Of a stretch of 64,000 nucleotides of DNA, positions 46,163 through 58,145 are shown piece after piece. Position numbers and translations under genes: made by a program. Origin of the DNA: Aegilops tauschii subsp. strangulata. Its lineage: Eukaryota; Streptophyta; Magnoliopsida; Poales; Poaceae. A model generated the notes under the pieces. The model did no database searches. It saw only the letters and a list, made by a program, of their open reading frames with translations, and was not told where the DNA came from. The first letter of the stretch is position 1. The number at the start of each line of letters is the position of its first letter. The DNA is taken from the NCBI RefSeq assembly GCF_002575655.3, contig NC_053039.3:236632622-236696621 (forward strand). The letters run 5' to 3'.

Positions 46163-47826
46163 TGATGTCTACTACACAACCTTCTTCTTGTAGACGTTGT
46201 TGGGCCTCCAAGTGCAGAGGTTTGTAGGACAGTAGCAAATTTCCCTCACGTGGATGACCTAAGGTTTATCAATCCGTGGGAGGCGTAGGATGAAGATGGT
46301 CTCTCACAAGCAACCCTGCAACCAAATAACAAAGAGTCTCTTGTGTCCCCAACACACCCAATACAATGGTAAATTGTATAGGTGCACTAGTTCGGCGAAG
46401 AGATGGTGATACAAGTGCAATATGGATGGTAGATATAGGTTTTTGTAATCTGAAAATATAAAAACAACAAGGTAACTAAAGATAAAAGTGAGCGTAAACG
46501 GTATTGCAATGCTTGGAAACAAGGCCTAGGGTTCATACTTTCGCTAGTGCAAGTTCTCTCAACAATAATAACATAATTGGATTATATAACTATCCCTCAA
46601 CATGCAACGAAGAGTCACTTCAAAGTCACTAATAGCGGAGAACAAACGAAGAGATTATGGTAGGGTACGAAACCACCTCAAAGTTATTCTTTCCAATCAA
46701 TCTGTTGGGCTATTCCTATAAGTGTCACAAACAACCCTAGAGTTCGTACTAGAATAACACCTTAAGACACAAATCAACCAAAACCCTAATGTCACCTAGA
46801 TACTCCAATGTCACCTCAAGTATCCGTGGGTATGATTATACGATATGCATCACACAATCTCAGATTCATCTATTCAACCAACACATAGAACCTCGAAGAG
46901 TGCCCCAAAGTTTCTACCGGAGAATCAAGACGAAAACGTGTGCCAACCCCTATGCATAGGTTCATGAGCCGAACCCGCAAGTTGATCACCAAAACATACA
47001 TCAAGTGAATCACGTGATATCCCATTGTCACCACAGATACGCACGGCAAGACATACATCAAGTGTTCTCAAATCATTAAAGACTCAATCCGATAAGATTA
47101 CTTCAATGGGAAAACTAAATCCATTACAAGAGAGTAGAGGGGGAGAAGAAACATAAGACTATAATAGCAAAGCTCGCGATACATCAAGATCGTGCCAAAT
47201 CAAGAACACAAGAGAGAGAGAGAGAGATCAAACACATAGCTACTGGTACATACCCTCAGCCCCGAGGGTGAACTACTCCCTCCTCATCATGGAGAGCGCC
47301 GGGATGATGAAGATGGCCACCGGTGAGGGTTCCCCCCTCCGGCAGGGTGCCGGAACAGGGTTCCGATTGGTTTTTGGTGGCTACAGAGGCTTACGGCAGC
47401 GGAACTCCAGATCTATTCTGTTCCCCGAAGGTTTTAGGGTATATGGGTATATATAGGAGGAAGAAATACGTCAGGGGAGCCACGAGGGGCCCACGAGGGT
47501 GGAGGGCGCGCCCAGGGGGGGTGGGCGCGCCCCCTGCCTCGTGCCTCCCTCATTGCTTTCCTGACGTGCACTCCAAGTCTCCCGGGTTGCTTTCTTTCCA
47601 AAAATAACTTCTCCAGAAGGTTTCATTCCGTTTCGACTCCGTTTGATATTCCTTTTCTTCGAAACACTGAAACAAGGGAAAAAACAGGAGCTGGCACTGG
47701 GCTCTGGGTCAATAGTTTAGTCCCAAAAATAATATAAAAGTGTTTAATAAAGCCCATAAACATCCAAAACAGATAATATAATAGCATGGAACAATCAAAA
47801 ATTATAGATACGTTGGAGACGTATCA
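46163..47826 (-). repeat. 3' LTR of the non-autonomous Gypsy
   Basis: 1664 bp, TG...CA ends, paired with 51714-53378. Repeated frames inside (e.g. 46870-47061 and its twin at 52421-52612) are duplicates due to the LTR pair and not genes. Confidence 0.95.
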
Positions 47827-50800
47827 GCATCCCCAAGCTTAATTCCTACTCGTCCTCGAGTAGGTAAATGATAAAAACAAAATTTTTGATGTGAAATGCT
47901 ACTTGGCATAATTTCAATGTAATTCTTCTTAATTGTGGTATGAATATTCAGATCCGAAAGATTCAAGATAAAAGTTCATGTTGACATAAAAATAATAATA
48001 CTTCAAGCATACTAACTAAGCAATTATGTCCTCTCCAAATAACATGGCCAAAGAAAGTTCATCCCTATAAAATCATATAGTTTAGTCATGCTCCATTTTC
48101 GTCACACAAGAATGCTCTCATCATGCACAACCCCGATGACAAGCCAAGCAATTGTTTCATACTTTAGTAATCTCAAACTTTTTCAACCTTCACGCAATAC
48201 ATGAGCGTGAGCCATGGATATAGCACTATGGGTGGAATAGAATATAATGATGGGGGTTGTGTGAAGAAGACAAAAAAGGAGAAAGTCTCAGATCAACGAG
48301 GCTAATCAATGAGCTATGGAGATGCCCATCGATTGATGTTAATGCAAGGAGTAGGGATTGCCATGCAACGGATGCACTAGAGCTATAAATATATAAAAGC
48401 TCAATAAAAGAAACTAAGTGGGTGTGCATCCAACTTGCTTGCTCACGAAGACCTAGGGCACTTGAGGAGGCCCATTGTTGGAATATACAAGCCAAGTTCT
48501 ATAATGAAAAATTCCCACTAGTATATGAAAGTGACAAAACAAGAGACTCTCTATCATGAAGATCATGGTGCTACTTTGAAGCACAAGTGTGGTAAAGGAT
48601 AGTAACATTGTCCCTTTTCTCTTTTTCTCTCATTTTTTTGGGCCTTCTCTTTTTTATGGCCTTTCTCTCTTTTTTTTATTCCTCACTTGGGACAATGCTC
48701 TAGAAAATGATGATCATCACACTTCTATTTATTTACAACTCAATGATTACAACTCGATACTAGAACAAAGTATGACTCTATATGAATGCCTCCGGCGGTG
48801 TACCGGGATATGCAATGAACCAAGACTGACATGTATGAAACAATTATGAATGGTGGCTTTGCCACAAATACTATGTCAACTACATGATCATGCAAAGCAA
48901 TATGACAATGATGAACGTGTCATGATAAACTGAATGGTGGAAAGTTGCATGGCAATATATCTCGGAATGGCTATGGAAATGCCATAATAGGTAGGTATGG
49001 TGGCTGTTTTGAGGAAGATAAAGGAGGTTTATGTGTGAAAGAGCGTATCATATCACAGGGTTTGGATGCACCGGCGAAGTTTGCACCAACTCTCAATGTG
49101 AGAAAGGGCAATGCACTGTACCGAAGAGGCTAGCAATGGTGGAAAGGTGAGAGTGCGTATAATCCATGGACTCAACATTAGTCATAAAGAACTCACATAC
49201 TTATTGCAAAAATCTACAAGTCATCAAAAACCAAGCACTATGCGCATGCTCCTAGGGGGATAGATTGGTAGGAAAAGACCATCGCTCGTCCCCGACCGCC
49301 ACTCATAAGGAGGACAATCAAAGAACACCTCATGTTTCAAATTTGTTACATAACGTTTACCATACGTGCATGCTACGGGACTTGCAAACTTCAACACAAG
49401 TATTTCTCAAATTAACAACTACTCAACTAGCACAACTTTAATATCACTACCTCCATGTCTCAAAACAATCATCAAGCATCAAACTTCTCTTAGTATTCAA
49501 CACACTCATAAGAAAGTTTTTACTAGTCTTGAACACCTAGCATATTAGGATTAAGCAAATTACCATGCTGTTTAAGACTCTCAAAATAATATAAGTGAAG
49601 CATGAGAGTTCATCTATTTCTTCAAAATAAAACCACCACCGTGCTCTAAAAGATATAAGTGAAGCACTAGAGCAAAAACTTTATAGCTCAAAAGATATAA
49701 GTGAAGATCAATGAGTAGTCGGATAATTATGCAACTATGTGAAGACTCTCCCATTTAATAATTTCAGATCTTGGTATTTTATTCAAACAGCAAGCAAAGC
49801 TAAATAAAATAAAATGACGCTCCAAGCAAAACACATATCATGTGGTGAATAAAAATATAGCTCCAAGTAGAGTTACCGATGAATGAAGACGAAAGAGGGG
49901 ATGCCTTCCGGGGCATCCCCAAGCTTAGGCTCTTGGTTATCCTTGAATATTACCTTGGGGAGCCTTGGGCATCCCCAAGCTTAGGCTCTTGCCACTCCTT
50001 ATTCCATAGTCCATCGAATCTTTACCCAAAACTTGAAAACTTCACAACACAAAACTCAACAGAAAACTCGTAAGCTCCGTTAGCGAAAGAAAACAAAACA
50101 CCACTTCAAGGTACTGTAATGAACTCATTCTTTATTTGTATTGGTGTTAAACCTACTGTATTCCAACTTCTCTATGGTTTATAAACTATTTTACTAGCCA
50201 TAGAGTCATCAAAATAAGCAAACAACACACGAAAAACAGAATCTGTCAAAAACAGAACAGTCTGTAGTAATCTGTAACTAACGCAAACTTATGGAACTCC
50301 AAAAATTCTACCAAAATAGGACGACCTAGAAAATTTGTTTATTGATCAGCTGAAATTGGAATCGGTATTTTATCACGTTCTGGTGATTTTAAACAATTGT
50401 TTTCGTGAACAGAAAGTTTCTGTAATTTTCAGCAAGATCAAATAACTATCATCCAAGAAGATCCTATAGGTCTTACTTGGCACAAACACTAATTAAAACA
50501 CAAAACCACATCTAAACAGAAGCTAGATGGATTATTTATTCCTAAACAGAACCAAAAAGCAAGAAACTAAAGTAAAATTGGGTTGCCTCCCAACAAGCGC
50601 TAACGTTTAACGCCCCTAGCTAGGCATGATGATTTCAATGATGCTCACATAAAGATAAGAATTGAAACATAAAGAGAGCATCATGAAGAATATGACTAGC
50701 ACATTTAAGTCTGACCCACTTCCTATGAATAGGGATTTTGTGAGAAACAACTTATGGGAACAATAATCAACTAGCATAGGAAGGCAAAACAAGCATAACT

Positions 50801-50870
50801 TCAAGATTTTAAGCACATAGAGAGGAAACTTGATATTATTGCAATATGTAGAAGCATATGATCCTCTCTC
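47827..50870 (-). other. Internal non-coding region of the non-autonomous Gypsy
   Basis: AT-rich, no protein domain. It contains two copies of a 'gcatccccaagcttaggctcttg' type phrase (49912 and 49970 areas) and one related copy at 47828, a short internal repeat. Confidence 0.7.
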
Positions 50871-51524
50871 CTAATAATTTTCAGTAGCATCATGAATGAA
50901 TTCAACAATATAACCAGCACCTAAAGCATTATTTTCATGATCTACTTGCATATAAATTTTACTACTCTCCACATAAGCAGATTTATTCTCATCAATAGTA
51001 GTGGGAGCAAACTCAACAAAATAACTATCATGTGAAGCATAATCCAATTGAAAATTAAAATCATGATGACAAGTTTCATGGTTATCTTTATTCTTTATAG
51101 CATACCGGTCATCACAATAATCATCATAGATTGCAACTTTGTTCTCATAATCAATTGGAATCTCTTCCGAAATAGTGGATTCATCACTAAATAAAGTCAA
51201 GACCTCTCCAAATCCACTTTCATAAATATAATCATCATAAATAGGAGGCATGCTATCATCACAATAAATTTTCTCATCAAAACTTGGGGGACAAAAAATA
51301 TCATCTTCTTCAAACATAGCTTCCCCAAGCTTGTTGCTTTGCATATCATTAGCATCATGGGTATTCAAAGAATTCATACTAACAACATTGCAATCATGCT
51401 CATCATACAAAGATTTAGTGCCAAACATTTTATAGATTTCTTCTTCTAGTACTTGAGCACAATTATCGGAATCCTTATTTTCACGGAAGACATTAAAAAG
51501 ATGAAGCATATGAGGCACCCTCAA
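50871..51524 (-). CDS. Acidic 217-residue protein of the non-autonomous Gypsy, function unknown
   Basis: An intact frame on the element's coding strand, about 190 bp after the primer site, where gag would start. It begins MRVPHMLHLFNVF and is very rich in Asp, Glu, Tyr and Ser, with short blocks such as EEDDIFCPPSF and IYDDYIYES. I see no zinc knuckle, no hydrophobic segment and no enzyme motif. Its position suggests a degenerate or specialised gag-like protein, or a non-translated remnant that stayed open because it is young. The strong acidic bias sets it apart from normal basic gag proteins. I do not know its function. Confidence 0.5.
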   Translation of the reverse strand: MRVPHMLHLFNVFRENKDSDNCAQVLEEEIYKMFGTKSLYDEHDCNVVSMNSLNTHDANDMQSNKLGEAMFEEDDIFCPPSFDEKIYCDDSMPPIYDDYIYESGFGEVLTLFSDESTISEEIPIDYENKVAIYDDYCDDRYAIKNKDNHETCHHDFNFQLDYASHDSYFVEFAPTTIDENKSAYVESSKIYMQVDHENNALGAGYIVEFIHDATENY

Positions 51525-51687
51525 TTCCTTTTTTGTAGTTTTCTTTTATAAACTAACTAGTGATAAAACAAGAAACTAAAAGATTCGATTGCAAGATCTA
51601 AAGATATACCTTCAAGCACTCACCTCCCCGGCAATGGCGCCAGAAGAGAGCTTAGTTGATGGGCTGTGAGTGCCCCTTACCTAGCCT

Positions 51688-51704
51688 CCCCGGCAACGGC
51701 GCCA
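51688..51704 (-). other. Primer binding site (tRNA-Asp)
   Basis: The minus strand reads TGGCGCCGTTGCCGGGG, complementary to the 3' end of plant tRNA-Asp (CCCCGGCAACGGCGCCA), 9 bases from the LTR. A near copy (CCCCGGCAATGGCGCCA) lies about 60 bp further inside at about 51627-51643. Confidence 0.88.
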
Positions 51705-51713
51705 AAAATTGCT

Positions 51714-53378
51714 TGATGTCTACTACACAACCTTCTTCTTGTAGACGTTGTTGGGCCTCCAAGTGCAGAGGTTTGTAGGACAGTAGCAAATTTCCCTCAA
51801 GTGGATGACCTAAGGTTTATCAATCCGTGGGAGGCGTAGGATGAAGATGGTCTCTCTCAAGCAACCCTGCAACCAAATAACAAAGAGTCTCTTGTGTCCC
51901 CAACACACCCAATACAATGGTAAACTGTATAGGTGCACTAGTTCGGCGAAGAGATGGTGATACAAGTGCAATATGGATGGTAGATATAGGTTTTTGTAAT
52001 CTGAAAATATAGAAACAGCAAGGTAACTAAAGATAAAAGTGAGCGTAAACGGTATTGCAATGCTTGGAAACAAGGCCTAGGGTTCATACTTTCATTAGTG
52101 CAAGTTCTCTCAACAATAATAACATAATTGGATCATATAACTATCCCTCAACATGCAACAAAGAGTCACTTCAAAGTCACTAATAGCGGAGAACAAACGA
52201 AGAGATTATGGTAGGGTACGAAACCACCTCAAAGTTATTCTTTCCAATCAATCTGTTGGGCTATTCCTATAAGTGTCACAAACAACCCTAGAGTTCGTAC
52301 TAGAATAACACCTTAAGACACAAATCAACCAAAACCCTAATGTCACCTAGATACTCCAATGTCACCTCAAGTATCCGTGGGTATGATTATACGATATGCA
52401 TCACACAATCTCAGATTCATCTATTCAACCAACACATAGAACCTCGAAGAGTGCCCCAAAGTTTCTACCGGAGAATCAAGACGAAAACGTGTGCCAACCC
52501 CTATGCATAGGTTCATGAGCCGAACCCGCAAGTTGATCACCAAAACATACATCAAGTGAATCACGTGATATCCCATTGTCACCACAGATACGCACGGCAA
52601 GACATACATCAAGTGTTCTCAAATCATTAAAGACTCAATCCGATAAGATTACTTCAATGGGAAAACTGAATCCATTACAAGAGAGTAGAGGGGGAGAAGA
52701 AACATAAGATCCAACTATAATAGCAAAGCTCGCGATACATCAAGATCGTGCCAAATCAAGAACACGAGAGAGAGAGAGATCAAACACATAGCTACTGGTA
52801 CATACCCTCAGCCCCGAGGGTGAACCACTCCCTCCTCATCATGGAGAGCGCCGGGATGATGAAGATGGCCACCGGTGAGGGTCCCCCCCTCCGGCAGGGT
52901 GCCGGAACAGGGTCCCGATTGGTTTTTGGTGGCTACAGAGGCTTACGGCGGCGGAACTCCAGATCTATTCTGTTCCCCGAAGGCTTTAGGGTATATGGGT
53001 ATATATAGGAGGAAGAAATACGTCAGGGGAGCCACGAGGGGCCCACGAGGGTGGAGGGCGCACCCAGGGGGGTGGGCGCGCCCCCCTGCCTCGTGCCTCC
53101 CTCGTTGCTTTGCTGACGTGGACTCCAAGTCTCCCGGGTTGCTTTCTTTCCAAAAATAACTTCTCCAGAAGGTTTCATTCCGTTTCGACTACGTTTGATA
53201 TTCCTTTTCTTCGAAACACTGAAACAAGGGGAAAAACAGGAACTGGCACTGGGCTCTGGGTCAATAGGTTGGTCCCAAAAATAATATAGAAGTGTTTAAT
53301 AAAGCCCATAAACATCCAAAACAGATAATATAATAGCATGGAACAATCATAAATTATAGATACGTTGGAGACATATCA
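51714..53378 (-). repeat. 5' LTR of the non-autonomous Gypsy
   Basis: 1665 bp, paired with 46163-47826. It ends ATATCA on the plus strand, where the twin has GTATCA. Confidence 0.95.
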
Positions 53379-53513
53379 CCCCCCTGTCGTCATGACCTGG
53401 GAGTAGGATGATGGCGCCCCTCGGTCCAAGCATCGGTACAATGATCGGGCTCCTTCCCGTCCCTCCCCTCGAGGCCAAGCGGCGGGAGGCGGACCTCCGC
53501 CGCTTGCTCTCCA
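53379..53513 (+). other. GC-rich sequence, possible LINE ORF1 remnant (part 3)
   Basis: Continues the GC-rich sequence of 43620-44626 and 46132-46162 once the insertions are removed. An Arg/Pro-rich frame is visible. It ends where the CACTA terminus begins. Confidence 0.35.
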
Positions 53514-53770
53514 CACTACTAGGAAAAGGCCTGCTAGTGGCGCACCTGTTTTGCGTACTAATGGCGCACTACAGGTGCGCCACTAGCATCATGCCATTAG
53601 GTAGTGCGCCATTAGTATACCATACGGTGCGCCATTAGTATGCCTCCCAGGGGGCCATATTTAACCATGTGCTCTGGCTTACTAATGGCGCACTTGTTGA
53701 TGATACGCCACTAGTGTGCATTTTGCAGTGCGCCACTAAAGTGCTGGGTGGTGCGCCACTAGTATGAATA
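53514..53770. repeat. CACTA terminal and subterminal repeats
   Basis: Terminal CACTACTAGG, then at least six copies in both orientations of a 10-12 bp word (GTGCGCCATTAGTA, TAATGGCGCAC, GTGCGCCACTAG) up to 53765. Such subterminal arrays are the binding sites of the CACTA TNPA-type protein in known elements. Confidence 0.85.
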
Positions 53771-54007
53771 TTAGGGATTTTTTTCTTTTCTGATATTCGC
53801 ACAGGTTACAAAACATATTACTGCACAGAATATAGACAACACAACATATAAACAACAGAGTTATCGAATACAATAGAAGATTAGTCTCCGAATACAATTC
53901 ATCATATTAGTCTCCAAATTCAAAAGACCGAACAAAGTTAGAACATTACAAGTCTCGAAACCGCGAGTAGCGAGTTTGTCTTCACATTACAAGTCGATAT
54001 CGATCAT

Positions 54008-54262
54008 CTAAACTACCATCACATAGAAGAGAGCTGCGGTCATCACGATTAGCATCATCGCGATGAAACTGGTCTTCATCCGGTTCCTCCTCCGCTCGCT
54101 CCTCTCTCCCGCTAGATAGCGCGCGTATCTAGCTTCCGCCTCCGCCCTAGTGGTGTACCCTTTGTAAATGTTACCACTGAAACAGTGAACCTGTCTCCGA
54201 CACTCCTCCCAGTCATCGTAGACTCCGGGAACCTTACCCTTGTACACGACATACGATGGCAT
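54008..54262 (-). CDS. RNase H1 N-terminal (hybrid-binding) domain protein with C-terminal membrane segment
   Basis: An intact 84-codon frame. Residues 1-50 (MPSYVVYKGKVPGVY, DDWEECRRQVHCFSG, YKGYTTRAEAEARYARY) match the RNase H1 N-terminal fold (PF01693): the YxVxKGxxPGVY start, the invariant Trp in DDWEEC and the KGYxTxxEAE helix. In RNase H1 this module binds RNA-DNA hybrids. A basic stretch (ERSERRRNRMK) follows, then about 18 hydrophobic residues (FIAMMLIVMTAALFYVMVV) to the stop, consistent with a tail anchor. There is no RNase H catalytic domain. It lies near the 3' end of the CACTA, same strand as the transposase. It may be an independent small gene or a last exon. Domain call is confident, function unknown. 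Confidence 0.72.
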   Translation of the reverse strand: MPSYVVYKGKVPGVYDDWEECRRQVHCFSGNIYKGYTTRAEAEARYARYLAGERSERRRNRMKTSFIAMMLIVMTAALFYVMVV

Positions 54263-54509
54263 CTCTATGCACTAGCCAAACAAAACGTTAGTAGCAATTC
54301 ACAGAAAATACATAAGCAATATATAAGTATGCAACAAAAGGATCGGAAGAGAAAAGCAACACATTAATAGCACGATTCATGGTCCTACTAATAAATAGCA
54401 TCAATTACATATAAGTTGAACGACTGTCCAAACCAAAGAGACATACAAGTTCATTAAAGTTTAATATTACAACATGAGCCAATCGACATTTCAGAACTAC
54501 ATAGCATCA

Positions 54510-57500
54510 CTACTTTCGACTCGACTCAGGGACCGGAGCGTGGATGAAGCCGCCGTCTTTCGTGATGGTCATGAAATCGCGGGCGTTGTCAGCCTGCATT
54601 TGTAGCATTGTTTCTATCTCACTGTTGGACGGTTGATATCTGAGATAGAACTGCCCCGAGGTACGAAGGACATCTTGATGGATGATTTCCGCAAACTCCG
54701 ACTGGATGCAAAAGAATTCTTGTCTGATGTCCGCGTCCTGGATTGCTGAAAAGCGTGCGGCCCAATCTTTGAGATTATTTGGTAGCAGAAGGTGATTATG
54801 GTCCCGTACGACCGCCCGCATGTGATGGAGGGCGTAGTAGGCATCCTTCTGACCGCCAGGCGGCTGCTTGACGCAGGGGAACGTCGTATTGTGGGTGAAG
54901 ATGTGCTTGCCGTACCTATGAACTGGCCTGCTGAAGGTGCCTCCAGATCTGGCGTAGCCGGGGAGAACATCATCAAGAACTTTCTTGATATTTGTGTAGT
55001 CTTTCTTCGACTGACGGTCCGGGTCGAAATACGTGGCCATGGAATATTTCGGGCTTAAGAGGATGAGTGTGCAATGTGTGTCACTGCACAAAACACGGGA
55101 TGTTAGAAAAAAAGAACGATCGAAATCTAAGAAATCATATGTTACGGGGCGGTGAGGGGATGACTTACTCGGGAAAGTAAGGCACGAGGAAGTTATCCTT
55201 ATCTGGGTTTGCCAGAATGACGCCTTCGAGGTATGAACTTGCGACTTGCCGGTCCCCAGCGCTGCCCAAGATCTTGGCACACATGTAGAAGGGGTCGACT
55301 ATCACGATGTCCGGGGTCTTGTCTCTAATGATCCGCATCTTCATACTCAGCGAAAATAGTCGAACGAAGGTGTAGGCAGCGGATGAAGGTTAAACATAGC
55401 GAAGATGTCATCAAACCGCAGGACGATCATACCCCCGATGGCGCTATCCACAAAGCCCTTGCCCTCTGGCACCTTGGCCACGAAAACCGGGTATGCCACA
55501 TCATTCTCGGAGAGACGCCGCTTCTCCAAAGAAAGAACACTGTCATGCAGACTCCACATAGCACCGGTTGCAGCATTGAGCAGATTAGTCGGTAGCATCG
55601 GCCTACCCGCCACATGCACCCTCCTCGAGATATCCTTAGGTGAAGGTGGCCCGTCCTGAGCATGGATCGTACTCGGTGCCGGCTGGCTCGCACCGCCCTT
55701 GTTATTCTTTCGTTTCCGTCCCTTCTTCCTCATCTGCTGTAATGGGATCGAGTTCTGCTCAGAGACCGCCTTCTTGAGTGTGTTGGGGCTGATAATATTC
55801 CGCACCTCGGCTATCTAAGGCTCGGTGAAGGCGGCAGCTGGAGGCGTCTCCTGAGAACTGAACGCCAAACGACGCCTGTTGCAATTGGTTTTCTCCGTGG
55901 TACCAGCTAGATCGCGGTCGTCTTTTTCAGGGTTGGGTTCTTGAGAAGGAGGCCCGAAGAATTCGTCACCGTACCCATGTTTGGCAAAGTACTTATCGAT
56001 GTTGGTAAATGTACCGTCGTCGTTGTCGTCGTCGTCCGGATCTTGTGCCATATGCATGTCCGGATCCTGTGCCATAGGGATGTCCGGCATGTCCGGTAGC
56101 GTTGCGGCGGTCTTGCCATGGCTTGGCGCCGGCACGACTGGCGGTGTTGTCTGTGGGGTGGTGTCCCCCACCCCCAAACGAATCTGGCTCTTCGACCAAA
56201 GCAGGGGCCAGCTTATGCAGGCGCTGAGGGTCATCACATCATCTTCGTCGGCCCTAGCGGGTCGAATCGGAGGTAACAACTCGTCGCAGCCTGGCAGCAC
56301 CCGAACCAGTTCAACCCTATACACGGTGGGTGGCATCGGATTACCGTGGAACACAGGGTGCCCGGTTGAACGATTCTGCCCTTGGTGACATCGATCAACT
56401 CGCCGCCCACGAAGTGCAGGAGAGTGGATGGAACGTCGGCGGCGCCCTGCGAAAACATGTAGGGCGTCAGGGATGCCCAGTCAAAGGCAAGGAGATGAAG
56501 TCATCGGCCGAGAGGCTTAGTTACCATGATAGCATCGAGCTCGGCTAATGTCGAGGCACCGCCAACGGCGGGTGTGCAACTGACGGAGGGGCCGCTTGCT
56601 GCCGAGGTGCCGGCCGGCGTACACCCAGGTGCATTAAGCTCCAATGCCCGTGCCGGCGCCGGAGACACCAATACCGCCTCCGCCGGAGACACCAATACCG
56701 CCTCCGCCGGAGACACCAATGGCGCCGCCTGCGCGTTTTGCGAGTTGCTCGCCGTGGAGCTGGGAACCGGGGGCGGCCCCTGTTGGCCGCCCGCAATCCA
56801 CATCTGCAGCCCCTGAATCAAGGTAGGCACAATGGCGGTGAGCGTCGTTCCCAGTTGTTGTTGCACTTGCTCTTGGACAATCTCCGGAATCCGCGCCACT
56901 TGTGCCTTGAGTTCTTGAACCTCGCGCGACTGGCTTTCCGAGCTGGTCTTTTTCTCCTTTCGCCCACAAGCGTTATAGTATGACGACCATTTTGTGGACA
57001 AGCCTTTGCCGGCCACACGACCAGCTGATGACGGCTTACTGAGCTTATCCTTGTTTTTCATTATGTTCAACGCCCTATTTAGAGTGTTGTCCCAAGGGGA
57101 GCTCTGAGACGACCCCGCGCTACTGCTTTCAGTCTCCTGCGGAAGGAATGTGAACCATTTAGAAATTTGGCTTCATTAATTAGAATGCAACCATATGGAG
57201 CTAATTACGCGGGGGTGTATTCCTTACCAGAACACGCTCAAGCGCCTTGGTCTTCGGATCCGTGGTAAGCTCCTTTGTTACCGGGTCCTCCTTGTACCGG
57301 GCCCTGACATAGTTCCTCTGCTTCTCACGGTATTTCTCGAAGTGGGGCGGTAGGCCTTGCTCGGCACGCTCTGCGTCCTCCTTGTCCCATATAGGTTCCG
57401 CCACTCTGTAACCGCCGGGACCGAGTTTGTGGACCCCTAAATTCAAGTCCCGCATCTCTTTCCCCCACTGACTTGATTCCTTGAATGCGCCGCTCTCGCA

Positions 57501-58145
57501 CTTGATCTTGAACTCCTTTTAGTCATCTTCGTTGATCGAAGGATTTTTTGCCTTGATCTTCTCATAACTATCACCTTTGTTAATCATTCTCTTCACCGCG
57601 CTTCTCCAAGTAGACAGGGCCGTGCTCATCTTCGTGAGGGCGGCACTGTTCACTTTATTCCCTGAGAGGCGTGTGTTTGCAAAGTCAGTGGGGAACTTGT
57701 ATCGTTCGTGCAACTTCGTGAAGAGGAGGTTGCGCAAATTCCCTCGGTCCTTATGCCTTAGGTTCTCGGTGTTGATCGAGACGGTGCTCCGGAGAATGCA
57801 CCCGAGCTGAACCGAGTACCCCTTGACTAATTCTTTGGGCGCCGTTGGATCCCCATCGCAGTTCACTTCAGTAAATTCCTCCTTGATGGTGCCGAGCACG
57901 TTCGGGCGCCGGTCCTTCCATTGCCTCTTCGGTTGGATGCCATCTGTGCGTGCGCTGCCATCATCAGTGGTGGCATCCTCGGCGGCACCATCAGTGGTGT
58001 CATCCCCGACGCCACTAGGGGTTGTGTAGTCAGGATCGGTGTCTTCCGCGACGTCCTCATAGCGGTGAGGTTCTTCCTCCATCTCCTGGGTCAAATCCCA
58101 GAATGCCTTGCCGCCCGAACCGCCGGCCTCATCGTTGTGGGCCAA
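54510..58145 (-). pseudogene. Second CACTA gene, spliced, with Ulp1-like C-terminal domain
   Basis: Minus strand, several exons. Exon 1 (58145-57228) opens MAHNDEAGGSGGKAF, has an acidic N-terminus and a basic helical middle, and carries one in-frame TAA at 57521-57519. The GT-AG intron is 57227-57137. The next exon is coiled coil then Pro/Ala/Ser-rich with two to three copies of LVSPAEAV (57136 to about 56526). Further blocks (56480-55347) are partly frameshifted: LLHFVGGELIDVTKGRIV, IARPARADED, GGMIVLRFDDIF. Then comes YLEGVILANPDKDNFLVPYFP, a GT-AG intron 55168-55084, and THCTLILLSPK, YFDPDRQSKKDY, QPPGGQKDAYYAL (55083-54510). That last part aligns in pattern with Ulp1 (C48) protease domains common in grass CACTA genes. 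It keeps the His and Asp, but Asp stands where the catalytic Cys should be (codon 54845-54843). Non-catalytic, role unknown. Confidence 0.68.

Larger units (their letters stand above)
46163..53378 (-). mobile_element. Complete non-autonomous Gypsy-type element, Sabrina/WHAM-like
   Basis: A 7.2 kb element with LTRs 46163-47826 and 51714-53378 and the direct repeat CCCCC on both sides (46158-46162 and 53379-53383). On the minus strand the LTR runs TGATACGTCTCC to GTAGACATCA. The primer site matches tRNA-Asp. The internal 3.9 kb lacks protease, reverse transcriptase and integrase and holds only one 217-codon acidic frame, so it must have moved with help from another element. I count roughly 30 differences between the LTRs by eye (about 2%). 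Confidence 0.93.

Noticed and set aside
47323..47607. Twin frames at 47323-47607 and 52875-53159 as a duplicated gene
   Set aside because: They lie in the two LTRs of the same element and their duplication reflects the LTR pair.
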